From Oscillospiraceae bacterium (GTDB taxonomy: Bacteria > Bacillota > Clostridia > Oscillospirales > Oscillospiraceae), in the NCBI GenBank assembly GCA_022795735.1, contig JAAWHG010000003.1:62001-126000 (forward strand): 64,000 nucleotides of DNA, given 5' to 3'. The stretch's first letter is position 1; each line of letters starts with the position of its first letter. The notes beneath the pieces were generated by a model, which was not told the DNA's origin, did not search any database, and was given only the letters and a program-made list of their open reading frames with translations. Below, piece after piece: positions 52,176 to 62,437 of the stretch. The translations under genes and the position numbers were made by a program.

Positions 52176-54254
52176 ATGCCCAGACAATATTCTCTCGAAC
52201 ACACCCGCAACATCGGCATCATGGCCCATATCGACGCCGGCAAGACGACGACCACCGAGCGCATTCTCTTCTACACCGGCGTCAACTACAAGATCGGCGA
52301 GACCCACGACGGCACCGCCACCATGGACTGGATGGCCCAGGAGCAGGAGCGCGGCATCACCATCACCTCCGCCGCCACCACCTGTTTCTGGAAGGATTGC
52401 CGCATCAACATCATCGACACGCCGGGCCATGTCGACTTCACCGTTGAGGTGGAGCGTTCCCTTCGCGTGCTGGACGGCAGCGTAACCGTCCTCTGCGCCA
52501 AGGGCGGCGTCGAGCCCCAGACCGAGACGGTCTGGCGGCAGGCCGACAAGTACCATGTCCCGCGCATGGTCTATGTCAACAAAATGGACATCACCGGCGC
52601 GGACTTCTACAACGTCCTCCAAATGATGGACGACCGCCTCAAGTGCAACGCCGTACCCATCCAGCTCCCCATTGGGACCGAGCAGGAATTTCGCGGCGTC
52701 ATCGACCTAGTCAAGATGCGCGCTTTTGTCTTCTATGACGAGATGGGCAAGGACATGCGCGAGGAGGACATCCCCGACGACATGATAGACCTGGCCAACG
52801 AGTACCGTGAGAAGCTCCTCGAAGCGGTTTCCGATTTCGACGAAGCCATCATGGAAAAGGTTCTGGAGGATGAAGACGTCCCCGAGGACATGATCCGCGC
52901 CGCTATCCGCAAGGCCACCATTGAGGTCAAAATGGTCCCCGTGTGCTGCGGCACCTCGTACCGCAACAAGGGCGTGCAGGAACTCCTCGACGCCATCGTG
53001 GCCTATATGCCCTCCCCGCTGGACATTCCGGCCATCGAGGGCGTCAACCCCAAGACCGACGAGGAGGATTGCCGTCATCCCGACGACAAGGCCCCGTTCT
53101 CGGCCCTGGCCTTTAAAATCGCCACCGACCCCTACGTCGGCAAGCTCTGCTTCTTCCGCGTCTACTCCGGCCAACTCAAAGCGGGCAGCACCGTCCTCAA
53201 CTCCACCAAGGGCGGCAAGGAGCGCATTGGCCGCATCCTTCAGATGCACGCCAATCACCGCGAAGACATCGACATGGTCTACTCCGGCGACATCGCCGCG
53301 GCGGTCGGCCTGAAAAACACCACCACCGGCGACAGTCTCTGCGACGAGTCCCACCCGATCATCCTCGAGTCCATGGAGTTCCCCGAGCCGGTCATCCGGG
53401 TCGCCATCGAACCCAAGACCAAGGCTGGTCAGGAGAAGATGGGCGTCGCCTTGGCCAAGCTCGCCGAGGAGGACCCCACCTTCCGCACCTACACCGACGA
53501 GGAGACCGGCCAGACCATCATCGCCGGCATGGGCGAGCTCCATCTGGAGATCATCGTGGACCGCCTCCTGCGCGAGTTCAAGGTCGAGGCCAACGTCGGC
53601 GCACCCCAGGTCGCCTATAAGGAGACCATCAAAAAGCAGGTCGAGCAGGACACCAAGTACGCCCGCCAGTCGGGCGGCAAGGGCCAGTACGGCCACGTCA
53701 AAATCCGCGTCGAGCCCAACGAATCGGGCAAGGGCTACGAGTTTGTCAACAGCATCGTCGGCGGCGCCATCCCCAAGGAGTATATCCCCGCCGTTGACGC
53801 CGGCATCCAGGGAGCCATGCAGGCCGGCGTGCTGGCCGGCTACCCGGTGGTTGACGTCAAGGTCACGCTGTATGACGGCTCCTTCCACGAGGTTGACTCC
53901 TCCGAAATGGCCTTCAAAATCGCCGGCTCCATGGCCTTCAAGGAGGCCTGCCGCAAGGCGCAGCCCGTGATTCTTGAGCCCATCATGAAGGTGTCCATCA
54001 TCGTTCCCGATGACTATATGGGCGATGTCATCGGCGACGTCAGCGCCCGGCGCGGCAGCGTGCTTGGCATGCTGCCCAGAGGCAACGCCCAGCAGATTGA
54101 CGCCAACATTCCGCTGAGCAACATGTTCGGCTACGCGACCGACCTTCGCTCCCGCACCCAGGGCCGCGGCCAGTACGCCATGGAGCCCAGCCACTATATT
54201 GAACTGCCCAAATCTCTGTCCGAGGAATTGGTAGAGAAACGCACAAAAGGATAA
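52176..54254 (+). CDS. fusA: Elongation factor G
   Basis: Translocation GTPase of 692 residues. G1 [15 protein letters not shown], switch II region [22 protein letters not shown]4 VNKMD and the domain IV loop region [13 protein letters not shown] are all canonical. AAAGGAG precedes ATG, 12 bases after rpsG. Confidence 0.98.
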   Translation: MPRQYSLEHTRNIGIMAHIDAGKTTTTERILFYTGVNYKIGETHDGTATMDWMAQEQERGITITSAATTCFWKDCRINIIDTPGHVDFTVEVERSLRVLDGSVTVLCAKGGVEPQTETVWRQADKYHVPRMVYVNKMDITGADFYNVLQMMDDRLKCNAVPIQLPIGTEQEFRGVIDLVKMRAFVFYDEMGKDMREEDIPDDMIDLANEYREKLLEAVSDFDEAIMEKVLEDEDVPEDMIRAAIRKATIEVKMVPVCCGTSYRNKGVQELLDAIVAYMPSPLDIPAIEGVNPKTDEEDCRHPDDKAPFSALAFKIATDPYVGKLCFFRVYSGQLKAGSTVLNSTKGGKERIGRILQMHANHREDIDMVYSGDIAAAVGLKNTTTGDSLCDESHPIILESMEFPEPVIRVAIEPKTKAGQEKMGVALAKLAEEDPTFRTYTDEETGQTIIAGMGELHLEIIVDRLLREFKVEANVGAPQVAYKETIKKQVEQDTKYARQSGGKGQYGHVKIRVEPNESGKGYEFVNSIVGGAIPKEYIPAVDAGIQGAMQAGVLAGYPVVDVKVTLYDGSFHEVDSSEMAFKIAGSMAFKEACRKAQPVILEPIMKVSIIVPDDYMGDVIGDVSARRGSVLGMLPRGNAQQIDANIPLSNMFGYATDLRSRTQGRGQYAMEPSHYIELPKSLSEELVEKRTKG

Positions 54255-54262
54255 ATTGTGCT

Positions 54263-54291
54263 TGTCATACAGCGAAAAATAGTGTATGATA
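54263..54291 (+). promoter_or_regulatory. Additional promoter in front of tuf
   Basis: TTGTCA, 17 nt, TATGAT in the fusA-tuf spacer. It would allow EF-Tu to be made in excess over EF-G. Confidence 0.6.
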
Positions 54292-54343
54292 TGGGCAACC
54301 ATAAAATTTTCGGATTCACCCAACTACAAGGAGGATTTATTCA

Positions 54344-55549
54344 ATGGGCAAGCAAAAATTTGAGCGCACCAAACCCCACGTAAACATCGGCACCATCGGC
54401 CACGTTGACCATGGCAAGACCACCCTGACCGCCGCCATCACCAAGTGGCTCGCTTTCCAGGGCAAGGCCGATTACACCGACTACTCCAGCATCGACAAGG
54501 CCCCCGAAGAGAAGGCCCGCGGCATCACGATCAACACCGCCCACGTCGAGTACCAGACCGATTCCCGCCACTACGCCCACGTTGACTGCCCGGGCCACGC
54601 CGACTATATCAAGAACATGATTACCGGCGCCGCGCAGATGGACGGTGCGATCCTGGTCATCGCCGCCACCGACGGCCCCATGGCCCAGACCAAGGAGCAC
54701 ATCCTGCTCGCCCGTCAGGTCGGCGTGCCCGCCATCGTGGTCTTCCTGAACAAGGTCGATCAGGTTGACGACGAGGAGCTGCTCGAGCTGGTCGAGATGG
54801 AAGTCCGCGAGACCCTGAGCTCCTACGACTTCCCCGGCGACGACATTCCAATCATCAAGGGTTCCGCTCTGAACGCCCTGGTTTCCGAGTCCCAGGACGC
54901 CAACGCTCCCGAGTACGCCTGCATCAAGGAGCTCATGGACCAGGTTGACAGCTATATCCCCACCCCGCCGCGTGACGATTCCCTGCCCTTCCTGATGCCT
55001 GTCGAGGACGTCTTCACTATCTCCGGCCGCGGCACCGTCGCCACCGGTCGTGTCGAGCGCGGCAAGATCAACAAGAACGAGGAAGTTGAGATCGTCGGCC
55101 TGATGGACGAGAAGAAGAAGACCGTCGTCACCGACATTGAGATGTTCCACAAGCTGCTCGACTACGCTGAGGCCGGCGACAACATCGGCGCCCTCCTGCG
55201 CGGCGTCGACAAGAAGAGCATCGAGCGCGGCCAAGTTCTGTCCAAGCCCGGTTCCATCCATCCCCACACCAAGTTCACCGGTCAGGTCTACGTCCTGTCC
55301 AAGGAGGAGGGCGGTCGTCACACCCCCTTCTTCAACAACTATCGTCCCCAGTTCTACTTCCGCACCACCGACGTCACCGGCATCATCAGCCTGCCTGACG
55401 GCGTTGAGATGTGCATGCCCGGCGACAACGTTGACATGAAGGTTGAGCTGATTACCCCCATCGCCATCGAGAAGGGCCTCCGTTTCGCTATCCGCGAGGG
55501 CGGTCGTACTGTCGGCTCCGGCGTCGTTATCGACATCACCGAGGACTAA
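54344..55549 (+). CDS. tuf: Elongation factor Tu
   Basis: Carries aminoacyl-tRNA to the ribosome. 401 residues. [15 protein letters not shown] at the N-terminus, the effector region [46 protein letters not shown] (G4; NKCD in many species) and the SGSA-equivalent [13 protein letters not shown] base use matches highly expressed genes. A strong terminator follows. Confidence 0.98.
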   Translation: MGKQKFERTKPHVNIGTIGHVDHGKTTLTAAITKWLAFQGKADYTDYSSIDKAPEEKARGITINTAHVEYQTDSRHYAHVDCPGHADYIKNMITGAAQMDGAILVIAATDGPMAQTKEHILLARQVGVPAIVVFLNKVDQVDDEELLELVEMEVRETLSSYDFPGDDIPIIKGSALNALVSESQDANAPEYACIKELMDQVDSYIPTPPRDDSLPFLMPVEDVFTISGRGTVATGRVERGKINKNEEVEIVGLMDEKKKTVVTDIEMFHKLLDYAEAGDNIGALLRGVDKKSIERGQVLSKPGSIHPHTKFTGQVYVLSKEEGGRHTPFFNNYRPQFYFRTTDVTGIISLPDGVEMCMPGDNVDMKVELITPIAIEKGLRFAIREGGRTVGSGVVIDITED

Positions 55550-55570
55550 TCTTTAAATCCTATTAAGCTT

Positions 55571-55597
55571 GGTGCGCCGCTCTGCGGCGCACCTTTT
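55571..55597 (+). terminator. Terminator of the tuf operon
   Basis: GGTGCGCCGC and GCGGCGCACC arms with a 3-base loop and T6. Confidence 0.95.
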
Positions 55598-55675
55598 TTC
55601 TGCCCGCCATTTCCCCTGCTTTTGCCCCCTTTCACCCTGAAAACGTGATTTTTCCGGCCGCCCCGCAAGATTCTA

Positions 55676-55704
55676 TTGTAATTCCTGGAAAAATCGTGTA
55701 GAAT
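55676..55704 (+). promoter_or_regulatory. Sigma-A promoter of the recD2 gene group
   Basis: TTGTAA, 17 nt, TAGAAT, 54 bases before the small membrane-protein gene. Confidence 0.6.
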
Positions 55705-55757
55705 AGGAAGCGCAAGCCGCATAGCATGGAATACTTCATTCTATGGGAGGCGGCACG

Positions 55758-56111
55758 ATGATTGCGAAAATTATTTCATGTACCCTGGCAGCCGCCGGGC
55801 TGCTCCTCTTTCTGTGGTGTCTGGCCGGCGCGTTCCTGTTGCCCGCCCACGGCTTCACCCTCCGCTGCCGCGCCTGCGGCGACGGGGAGGGCCTGGAGCA
55901 GAGGATTCGCGGGGCGGCCTGGCTGTTCGACACCGGACTGATCCGGGGCTCGCTGGAAATCGCCGACTGCGGTCTGTCCCCCGTCGGCCTGGACCGTGCC
56001 CGGCGGCTGGCCCGCTCCAGACGCTACATTGAAATCGTACCGGAGGAAAGCTGTGGAGGAACAACGGGAGCTGATACGCGGGAGCGTAGCGGCGGTGATC
56101 TATCAGAATGA
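55758..56111 (+). CDS. Small membrane protein of unknown function upstream of recD2
   Basis: 117 residues from ATG 55758 (GGAGG upstream). One membrane helix at about 5-30 (ISCTLAAAGLLLFLWCLAGAFLL), then a cytosolic or outer part with a CRACGDGEGLEQRIRGAAWL segment. No family recognised. Its 3' end overlaps the recD2 start by 59 bases, unusually long, and the last 20 or so residues may be shaped by that overlap. Confidence 0.65.
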   Translation: MIAKIISCTLAAAGLLLFLWCLAGAFLLPAHGFTLRCRACGDGEGLEQRIRGAAWLFDTGLIRGSLEIADCGLSPVGLDRARRLARSRRYIEIVPEESCGGTTGADTRERSGGDLSE

Positions 56112-58263
56112 GGAAAACGGCTACGCCGTCCTCCGCCTCCAGTGCGAGGACGGGGAGGAAATCACTGTGGTCGGCACGATTCCCGAGACCTGCGCCGGAG
56201 AACGGCTGCTGGTCACCGGCAAATGGCGGCATCACGCGTCCTATGGCCGGCAATTCGAAGCGGAGTTTCTTGAGCGGCTGATGCCGGAAACCGCCCCCGA
56301 AATTTTGGCCTACTTCGCCTCCCGCGCCCTCAAGGGTGTGGGAGCGCGAACCGGCGAACGCATTGTGGAGGCGTTTGGCTCACGCGCGCTCGACGTGATC
56401 GAAAACGAGCCGGAGCGGCTGGCTGCCCTCCCCGGCATTTCCATGCGAAAGGCCATGGAAATCAGTGAAAACTTCCGCAAGCAGGTGGGCGTCCGGCGGC
56501 TGATTGAGTTCCTCTCCCTCCACCGCCTGCCCCCCGAGCTTGCCATGCGTCTCTACCGCTGTTACGGCGAAGCGGCGCTGGACGCGGTGCGGGACGATCC
56601 CTACCTGTTGACCGGCCCCTACTTCGGCGCAGACTTCGGCACGGTGGACGGCTTCGCCCTGGAGCTGGGGGTGGACGGGGCCGACGAACGGCGGGTGGAG
56701 GCTGGTATTCTCTTCGAGCTGTCCCACAATCTGGGCAACGGCCACACCTTTCTCCCCCGCGATAAGCTCCTCCACGCAACCATGCAGCTGTTGGACCTGG
56801 ACGCCGAAACAATCGGCGCGGGATTGCTCCGCCTTTCCGAGCAGGACCGCATGTATCTCGACACCCTTGGCCGGCTCGAAGTCTGTTACCTGCCCGAATT
56901 TTACGAGGCCGAACGCGCCGTCACCGAGCGCATTCTCCGAATGGCCGCCGCCCCCGTGGAGGAGGACTGTTCTGGGCTGGTCGCCGGGGTGGAGGCGGAC
57001 AAGGCCCTCACCTACGCCGCCCAGCAGCGGGAGGCCATCCGCACCGCCGGCGAGCGGCGGATCATGCTGCTGACCGGCGGTCCCGGCACCGGCAAAACCA
57101 CCACCCTGGACGCCATTCTTGACCTCTTTGACCGCCTGGGCCTCAAATCCCAGCTTGCCGCGCCCACCGGCCGGGCCGCCAAACGGCTGACCGAATTGAC
57201 CGGGCGGGAGGCCTCCACCATACACCGTCTGCTGGAGGCCCAGTTTGACAGCGAGACCGGCCTGATGGTCTTTTTCCACGACGAGGACAACCCCTTGAAG
57301 CTGGACGCCATGATTATAGACGAGGCCTCCATGGTGGACCTTCTGCTGATGCAGTCTCTTCTGCGCGCCCTGCCGGAGCGCTGCCGCCTGGTGCTGGTGG
57401 GCGATCCGGACCAGCTCCCCTCGGTGGGGGCGGGCAACCTCTTTTCCGATTTCATCCGCAGCAAACGCGTTCCCACCGTGCGCCTGACTGAAATTTTCCG
57501 CCAGGCGCGGGAGAGCATGATCGTCATGAACGCCCACGCGGTCAACCAGGGTCTGCTGCCCGAACTGCGGACCACCGACCGGGATTTTTTCTTCCTCAAG
57601 CGGAGAACCGCCAGTTCTGTTGTGGAGACGGTGCAAGACCTCTGCGTGCGCCGCCTGCCCGAAAAAATGGGCATCCCCCCCGAGGAGATTCAAGTGCTCT
57701 GCCCCAACCGCAAGCATGAGGTGGGGACGGTCAATCTCAACCAGCAGCTCCAAGCCGTCCTCAACCCGCCGGCCCACGGCAAGCGGGAGCGGCCCCGGGG
57801 CGGGCACATCCTGCGGGAGGGCGACCGGGTGATGCAGATTCGAAACAATTACGACATCCTCTGGAAGCGCTCCGACGGCCTCGGCGCGGGGGCGGGGATT
57901 TTCAACGGAGACCTGGGCGTCATCCAGTCCATCGACTTCTCCGAGGAAATCGTCGCCGTTCTCTTTGACGGCGACCGGATCGCAGAATACGCCTTTGACC
58001 AGCTCTCCGAGTTGGAGCATAGCTACGCCATGACCGTACACAAGAGCCAGGGCAGCGAATACCGGGCCGTCATCCTGACCGCCTGGCCGGGCTCCCCCTA
58101 CCTGCTCACCCGGGGGGTTCTCTACACCGCCATCACCCGCGCCCGTCAGCTTTTGATCGTCGTCGGCGACGAAGCCGTCATCGCCGCCATGACCGCCAAC
58201 GACCGCCAGCAGCGCCGTTACAGCGGCCTCAAGCTGCGGCTGGAACGGGGTCTGAACGCATGA
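56053..58263 (+). CDS. recD2: RecD2-type DNA helicase
   Basis: ATP-dependent 5'-3' helicase of superfamily 1, involved in replication and repair, independent of RecBC. 736 residues from GTG 56053 with GGAGG upstream. The N-terminal region has the helix-hairpin-helix motifs (LKGVGARTGERIVEAFG, LPGISMRKAMEI). Walker A GGPGTGKTTT lies at about 342-351, Walker B IIDEASMVDLLL, and the final motif SQGSEYRAVIL then LLTRGVLYTAITRAR is intact. Confidence 0.96.
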   Translation: MEEQRELIRGSVAAVIYQNEENGYAVLRLQCEDGEEITVVGTIPETCAGERLLVTGKWRHHASYGRQFEAEFLERLMPETAPEILAYFASRALKGVGARTGERIVEAFGSRALDVIENEPERLAALPGISMRKAMEISENFRKQVGVRRLIEFLSLHRLPPELAMRLYRCYGEAALDAVRDDPYLLTGPYFGADFGTVDGFALELGVDGADERRVEAGILFELSHNLGNGHTFLPRDKLLHATMQLLDLDAETIGAGLLRLSEQDRMYLDTLGRLEVCYLPEFYEAERAVTERILRMAAAPVEEDCSGLVAGVEADKALTYAAQQREAIRTAGERRIMLLTGGPGTGKTTTLDAILDLFDRLGLKSQLAAPTGRAAKRLTELTGREASTIHRLLEAQFDSETGLMVFFHDEDNPLKLDAMIIDEASMVDLLLMQSLLRALPERCRLVLVGDPDQLPSVGAGNLFSDFIRSKRVPTVRLTEIFRQARESMIVMNAHAVNQGLLPELRTTDRDFFFLKRRTASSVVETVQDLCVRRLPEKMGIPPEEIQVLCPNRKHEVGTVNLNQQLQAVLNPPAHGKRERPRGGHILREGDRVMQIRNNYDILWKRSDGLGAGAGIFNGDLGVIQSIDFSEEIVAVLFDGDRIAEYAFDQLSELEHSYAMTVHKSQGSEYRAVILTAWPGSPYLLTRGVLYTAITRARQLLIVVGDEAVIAAMTANDRQQRRYSGLKLRLERGLNA

Positions 58264-58913
58264 AGGCGGCAGTCTGGCTGTTGGACCTCTTCTATCCGCC
58301 CCGGTGCGTTCTCTGCCGAAAGCTGCTCCAGAAGGACGAGCGTGATTTCTGCACCCCCTGCCGTCTGGCCCTTCCCATCTTCGATGGACCGTGGGAGCTT
58401 CCACCGGAGTTCAGCGGCGCGGCGGTTGCCCTCCGGTATCACGGTACGGTCCGGGAGGCTCTTCTCCGGTTCAAATTTAACGGCTGTTCCTTTTACGCCG
58501 GCAGTTTTGCCCCGCTGCTGGCCGCCGCCGCCTCGACGCTGCCCCTGCCGGCCCTTGACGCGGTGACCTGGATTCCGGTCAGCCGCCGCAGAAAGCGGGA
58601 GCGGGGCTACGACCAAACCTTTCTTCTCGCCCGCAGCGCGGCGTCCATCCTGGACAAGCCCCTCGAGGCCTGCCTGGATAAATGGCGGGACAATCCGCCC
58701 CAATCCTCCCTCGGCCCGGCGGACAACCGGCGGGCCAACGTCGCCGGCGTCTACCGCCTGCGGCGGGGCGCGGCCTGCGCCGGACGGCGCTATCTGTTGC
58801 TTGATGATATTATAACCACGGGTTCGACCGCCCGAGAGGCGGCCCGGACCCTGCTGTCCGCCGGCGCTTCGGCGGTATATTTCGCAGCCCTGGCGACGGG
58901 GCGCGACCCGTAA
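58260..58913 (+). CDS. ComF-family phosphoribosyltransferase-like protein
   Basis: 217 residues. An N-terminal zinc finger (CVLCRKLL and CTPC) is followed by the phosphoribosyltransferase fold with the PRPP loop LLLDDIITTGSTARE. ComF proteins are needed for natural transformation in several Firmicutes, acting with the ComFA helicase in DNA uptake. No comFA is next to it. It overlaps recD2 by 4 bases (ATGA). Together with the pilus locus it may hint at competence (inference). Confidence 0.9.
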   Translation: MKAAVWLLDLFYPPRCVLCRKLLQKDERDFCTPCRLALPIFDGPWELPPEFSGAAVALRYHGTVREALLRFKFNGCSFYAGSFAPLLAAAASTLPLPALDAVTWIPVSRRRKRERGYDQTFLLARSAASILDKPLEACLDKWRDNPPQSSLGPADNRRANVAGVYRLRRGAACAGRRYLLLDDIITTGSTAREAARTLLSAGASAVYFAALATGRDP

Positions 58914-58927
58914 GGTGGAGACTGCAT

Positions 58928-59959
58928 ATGCCGAAATTTTCAAGAGACCTGGGGATTGATTTGGGAACCTCCAATGTCCTCATCTATGAGAGCGGAAAGG
59001 GAATCGTCCTTCGGGAGCCCTCTGTCGTGGCGGTGGACAAGCACAGCGGCAAGGTCCTGCAAATCGGCCAGGCCGCCAGCAACATGCTCGGACGCACCCC
59101 CGGCAACGTGGTGGCTCTCCACCCGCTGCGCGACGGCGTCATCTCCGACTACGAGATGACCGAAAAAATGCTTGCCGCCATGCTGCGCAAGCTCAGCCGC
59201 TTTGACTTCGTCAAGCCCAGAGTGGTGGTCAGCGTCCCAAGCGGCATCTCCGAGGTGGAGGAACGCGCCGTCATCCAGGCCACCATGGAGGCGGGCGCCC
59301 GGCGGGTCTATCTGCTCGAAGAGCCCTTTGCCGCCGCGCTGGGTCTCAACCTGGACCTGTCCGTTCCCAGCGGGCAGCTGGTGGTTGACATCGGCGGCGG
59401 CACCACCGACGCGGCGGTGCTGACCATGAACAACGTCGCCCTGTCTGCCTCCGTCAAGGTGGCGGGCGACACCTTCAGCAGCGAAATCATCCGCATTCTC
59501 CGCCGGCGCTACAACATGCTCTGCGGCTCCGCCGTCGCCGAGCGGGTCAAGCTCACCATCGGCAGTGTCTACCGCCGGGGGCAGACCATCTCCACCATCG
59601 CCAAGGGCCGCGATCTCAAGACCGGCCTGCCCCGGGAGGCCGAGCTCAATTCCGACGAGATTTTCGATGTCTTCCGCCGCCCCGCCCGTCAAATTACCGA
59701 CATGATTCTGTCCGTCATGGAGCAGACGACGCCCGAGTTGGCCTCCGACATCGCCGCCAGTGGCATCACCCTGACCGGCGGCGGCGCGCAGCTCTGGGGC
59801 TTCCCCGAGCTCATCGCCGAGCGGACCGGCATCGCCTGCCGTCTGGCCGAGGACCCCGCCACCTGCGTCGTGGAGGGCTGCGGCAAAAGCCTCGACTGGC
59901 TTTCCCAGATGCAGGAGGGCACCATTAACCTCGCCAGAAAAAAGCTGCTCAAGGAGTAA
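58928..59959 (+). CDS. MreB/Mbl-type rod-shape actin homologue
   Basis: 343 residues, cytoplasmic filament protein guiding cell wall synthesis. Phosphate-1 loop GIDLGTSNVLIY, phosphate-2 loop VVDIGGGTTDAAVL and the adenosine motif ITLTGGGAQLWGFPELI are complete. No mreC or mreD follows, so this looks like a solitary MreB/Mbl/MreBH paralogue rather than the main operon copy. Confidence 0.93.
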   Translation: MPKFSRDLGIDLGTSNVLIYESGKGIVLREPSVVAVDKHSGKVLQIGQAASNMLGRTPGNVVALHPLRDGVISDYEMTEKMLAAMLRKLSRFDFVKPRVVVSVPSGISEVEERAVIQATMEAGARRVYLLEEPFAAALGLNLDLSVPSGQLVVDIGGGTTDAAVLTMNNVALSASVKVAGDTFSSEIIRILRRRYNMLCGSAVAERVKLTIGSVYRRGQTISTIAKGRDLKTGLPREAELNSDEIFDVFRRPARQITDMILSVMEQTTPELASDIAASGITLTGGGAQLWGFPELIAERTGIACRLAEDPATCVVEGCGKSLDWLSQMQEGTINLARKKLLKE

Positions 59960-60000
59960 CCGGCAAAACCCGCACCCCCTGAGAGAATGGAGAAATCAAC

Positions 60001-61149
60001 ATGCGACTACCCATGAACGGCGCGGTGGAACGCCTCCGCCTGTCCGGCATCCGCCATTTTACCGCCCTCGCCCGGGAGACCCCCGGCTGTGTCCTTCTCA
60101 CCCTTGGCGAGCCCGAGTTCGACACGCCGGAACCAGTCAAGGAGCAGGTCCTCCTCTCCCTCTCGCGCAACGAAACCCACTATCCGCCCAACAACGGCCA
60201 GCCCTATCTATTGGAAGCCCTCTCCGCCGCCGCCGCCAAGCGCGGCCTCCATTACCGCCCGGAGGAGATCATCGTCACCTGCGGGGCCACCGAGGCGCTC
60301 TTCTCCGCCTTGACCGCCCTGTTGAACCCCGGCGACGAGGTGATTATCCCCACCCCCGCCTTCGGACTCTACGAATCCATCACCTGCCTGTGCCGCGGAA
60401 ACTACGTCCCGCTGGACGTCAGCGGCAGCCATTTTCAGATCACCGGACCGGCCCTTTCGAAGGCGGTGACGGCGCGGACCAAGGCCATCGTCCTCACCTC
60501 CCCCAACAACCCCACCGGCTGCGTCTACACCTCGGAGACCTTGGCTCTGGTCGCCGAAATCGCGAAACAGACCGGCATTTATGTGATTTGCGACGAGGTC
60601 TACCGCCAGCTGGCCTACGTGGACCGCGAGCTGAGCTTTGCCGTCCTCCACCCCGCGCTGCGGGAGCAGACCATCGTGGTGGACAGCTTTTCCAAGCCCT
60701 ACGCCATGACCGGCTGGCGTCTTGGCTGGCTGATGGCGGACGAGCCGGTCAAGGCTCAGATTCAAAAGGTCCATCAGTACGCCGTATCCTGCGCGGCCGC
60801 CTTCACCCAACGGGCCTGCGTTGTCGCCCTGTCGGAGGACATCTCCGAAATGCGGGAGCGCTACCGCCGCCGCCGCGACCTGGTCTATGGACGTCTCGTT
60901 GAAATGGGAATGGAGGTCGCCAAGCCGGAGGGGGCGTTCTACATCTTTCCCTCAATCCAGCAATACGGCCTCGATTCGGAGACCTTCTGTACCCGTCTGA
61001 TTCGGGAAAGCGGGCTCGGTCTGGTGCCGGGCGTCTGCTTTGGAGCCGAGGGCTATGTACGCCTCTCCTATTGCTACAGCGAAGCCGAGCTCCGCGAGGG
61101 CCTGGACCGGCTGGAACGCTTTTTAAAGACCCTGCGGCCCCTAAAATAA
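60001..61149 (+). CDS. Class I/II pyridoxal-phosphate aminotransferase
   Basis: 382 residues, aspartate aminotransferase fold. The PLP lysine is Lys232 in SFSKPYAMTGWRLGW, with SPNNPTGCVY and CDEVYRQLAY as the other cofactor motifs. It fits the PatA/AspC subgroup that acts on aspartate or aromatic amino acids; the exact substrate is not clear from sequence. ATG with GAGAATGGAG upstream. Confidence 0.93.
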   Translation: MRLPMNGAVERLRLSGIRHFTALARETPGCVLLTLGEPEFDTPEPVKEQVLLSLSRNETHYPPNNGQPYLLEALSAAAAKRGLHYRPEEIIVTCGATEALFSALTALLNPGDEVIIPTPAFGLYESITCLCRGNYVPLDVSGSHFQITGPALSKAVTARTKAIVLTSPNNPTGCVYTSETLALVAEIAKQTGIYVICDEVYRQLAYVDRELSFAVLHPALREQTIVVDSFSKPYAMTGWRLGWLMADEPVKAQIQKVHQYAVSCAAAFTQRACVVALSEDISEMRERYRRRRDLVYGRLVEMGMEVAKPEGAFYIFPSIQQYGLDSETFCTRLIRESGLGLVPGVCFGAEGYVRLSYCYSEAELREGLDRLERFLKTLRPLK

Positions 61150-61204
61150 AATCCAAGGAACGGGTTATCCTAACCGTATAAAACCGGAAAGGAGCACCCA
61201 TTTT

Positions 61205-61810
61205 ATGGACTTTTTATCTTCCCAAACCGCCCAAAACCTGGCCCGCAGTGTCGCCGGCGAGTCGCAGGCGCGTAGCCGTTACACGGTCTACGCCGGCCAG
61301 GCCCGCAAGGAGAAGCAGGAATTTATCGCCCGCATCTTCGAGCAGACCGCCGACAATGAAAAGGTCCACGCCCAGGAGTTTTTGGAAATGCTGGTCAAGC
61401 TGGCCGGCGGGCCGGTCCACAACATCGACCTCACCGCCGGTTACCCCTACGACCTGGGCTCCACCGCCGACAACCTTCAGTTTGCCGCCGAGGGCGAGGG
61501 GCAGGAACACGACACCATCTACCCCGAGTTCGCCCGCATTGCCCGCGAAGAGGGCTATGCCGACGCGGCCAAGCTGTGGGAAAACATCGCCGCCATTGAG
61601 GGCCTCCACCACAATATCTTCCTGGACGCCCACAAGCAGTACACCGACTGCACCCTCTACCAGAAAGACAAGCCTGTGGTATGGCGCTGCCTCAACTGCG
61701 GCCATATTGTGGAGGCGCTGGAGCCTTGGAAGGTCTGCCCGGTCTGCCACAAGGACATGGGCTGGGCTATGGGCTATGTAGACGAACGGCAGGTCCCCAA
61801 GCAGAAATAA
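61205..61810 (+). CDS. Rubrerythrin
   Basis: Non-haem di-iron peroxidase that protects anaerobes from peroxide. 201 residues. The four-helix ferritin-like part (1-150) supplies the iron-binding Glu residues (AGESQARSRYTVYA, EQTADNEKVHAQEF, NIAAIEGLHHNIF). The C-terminal rubredoxin-like domain has WRCLNCGHI and CPVCHKDMGW. Normal domain order. Consistent with an anaerobic lifestyle. Confidence 0.95.
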   Translation: MDFLSSQTAQNLARSVAGESQARSRYTVYAGQARKEKQEFIARIFEQTADNEKVHAQEFLEMLVKLAGGPVHNIDLTAGYPYDLGSTADNLQFAAEGEGQEHDTIYPEFARIAREEGYADAAKLWENIAAIEGLHHNIFLDAHKQYTDCTLYQKDKPVVWRCLNCGHIVEALEPWKVCPVCHKDMGWAMGYVDERQVPKQK

Positions 61811-61876
61811 GCAAAAAGCGTCCGGTAAATGGGGCGGTGACGTAAAAAAACATTTTGAGCGAGGGTCGGCGTAGTG

Positions 61877-62283
61877 TTAAGCTGCGCCGGCTTTCGCATT
61901 ATTTTTGTCTTGGGCAGTTTGAGATTTCTCCCGCGCTCCCTCAAAGTCAAACGCACCAATGAAGTTATAGATGATCTCAATTTCCCGGATTTTCACCCGC
62001 TTCTGCTGTTCGTCGGTCAAGTAAGCGTCGGACACTCTGATCTGTTCCACAAACTCACGCAGGATAGTGGCGTCAAGCTGGGTCATGTCCGTGTACTTCT
62101 TCACCACGGAAATGAATTTCCTGACGTTGGTTTTCTTCTGCTCCTGCTGTTTTACTTCCCGCCCCAGGGTTTCCACGACGGCCTTTAACTGTTCCTGCTC
62201 CTGTTCATAGTCACGGGATAGCTTGATAAACCGATCATCGGACAGCTTGCCGGAAATATTGTCCTCATAGAGCTTTTGTCAAG
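61877..62283 (-). pseudogene. C-terminal fragment of a large serine recombinase (TnpX type)
   Basis: The minus-strand frame reads KLYEDNISGKLSDDRFIKLS, a coiled-coil, then TNVRKFISVVKKYTDMTQLDATILREFVEQIRV and EIEIIYNFIGAFDF. This is the tail (DUF4368-type) of Tn4451/Tn-like large serine recombinases. The catalytic domain with its serine is gone: a stop stands just upstream and sequence similarity ends near 62283. It marks the edge of a decayed mobile element. The gap 62284-62437 holds AT-rich sequence without a recognisable gene. Confidence 0.8.
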
Positions 62284-62437
62284 GGTAAGTTTATGTAAGA
62301 AGTAAAAGTTCCCCTACTTCAGAGAAAAATTTTGATAGTAAGGCAAAACTTTGTTTGAAAATGTTGCTCCCTATGTTATATTGCTCATATATTCTTCTGT
62401 ATCTTATCTCGAATTCAAAATGCGGTAGGGAATTATC

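Noticed and set aside
52707-54323. 538-codon open frame on the minus strand opposite fusA
   Set aside because: Mirror of a highly conserved GC-rich gene; low-complexity Gly/Val/Asp/Leu product, no ribosome site, no family.
56380-58404. 674-codon open frame on the minus strand opposite recD2
   Set aside because: recD2 has all helicase motifs on the plus strand; the opposite product is Gly/Val/Gln-rich nonsense caused by codon bias.
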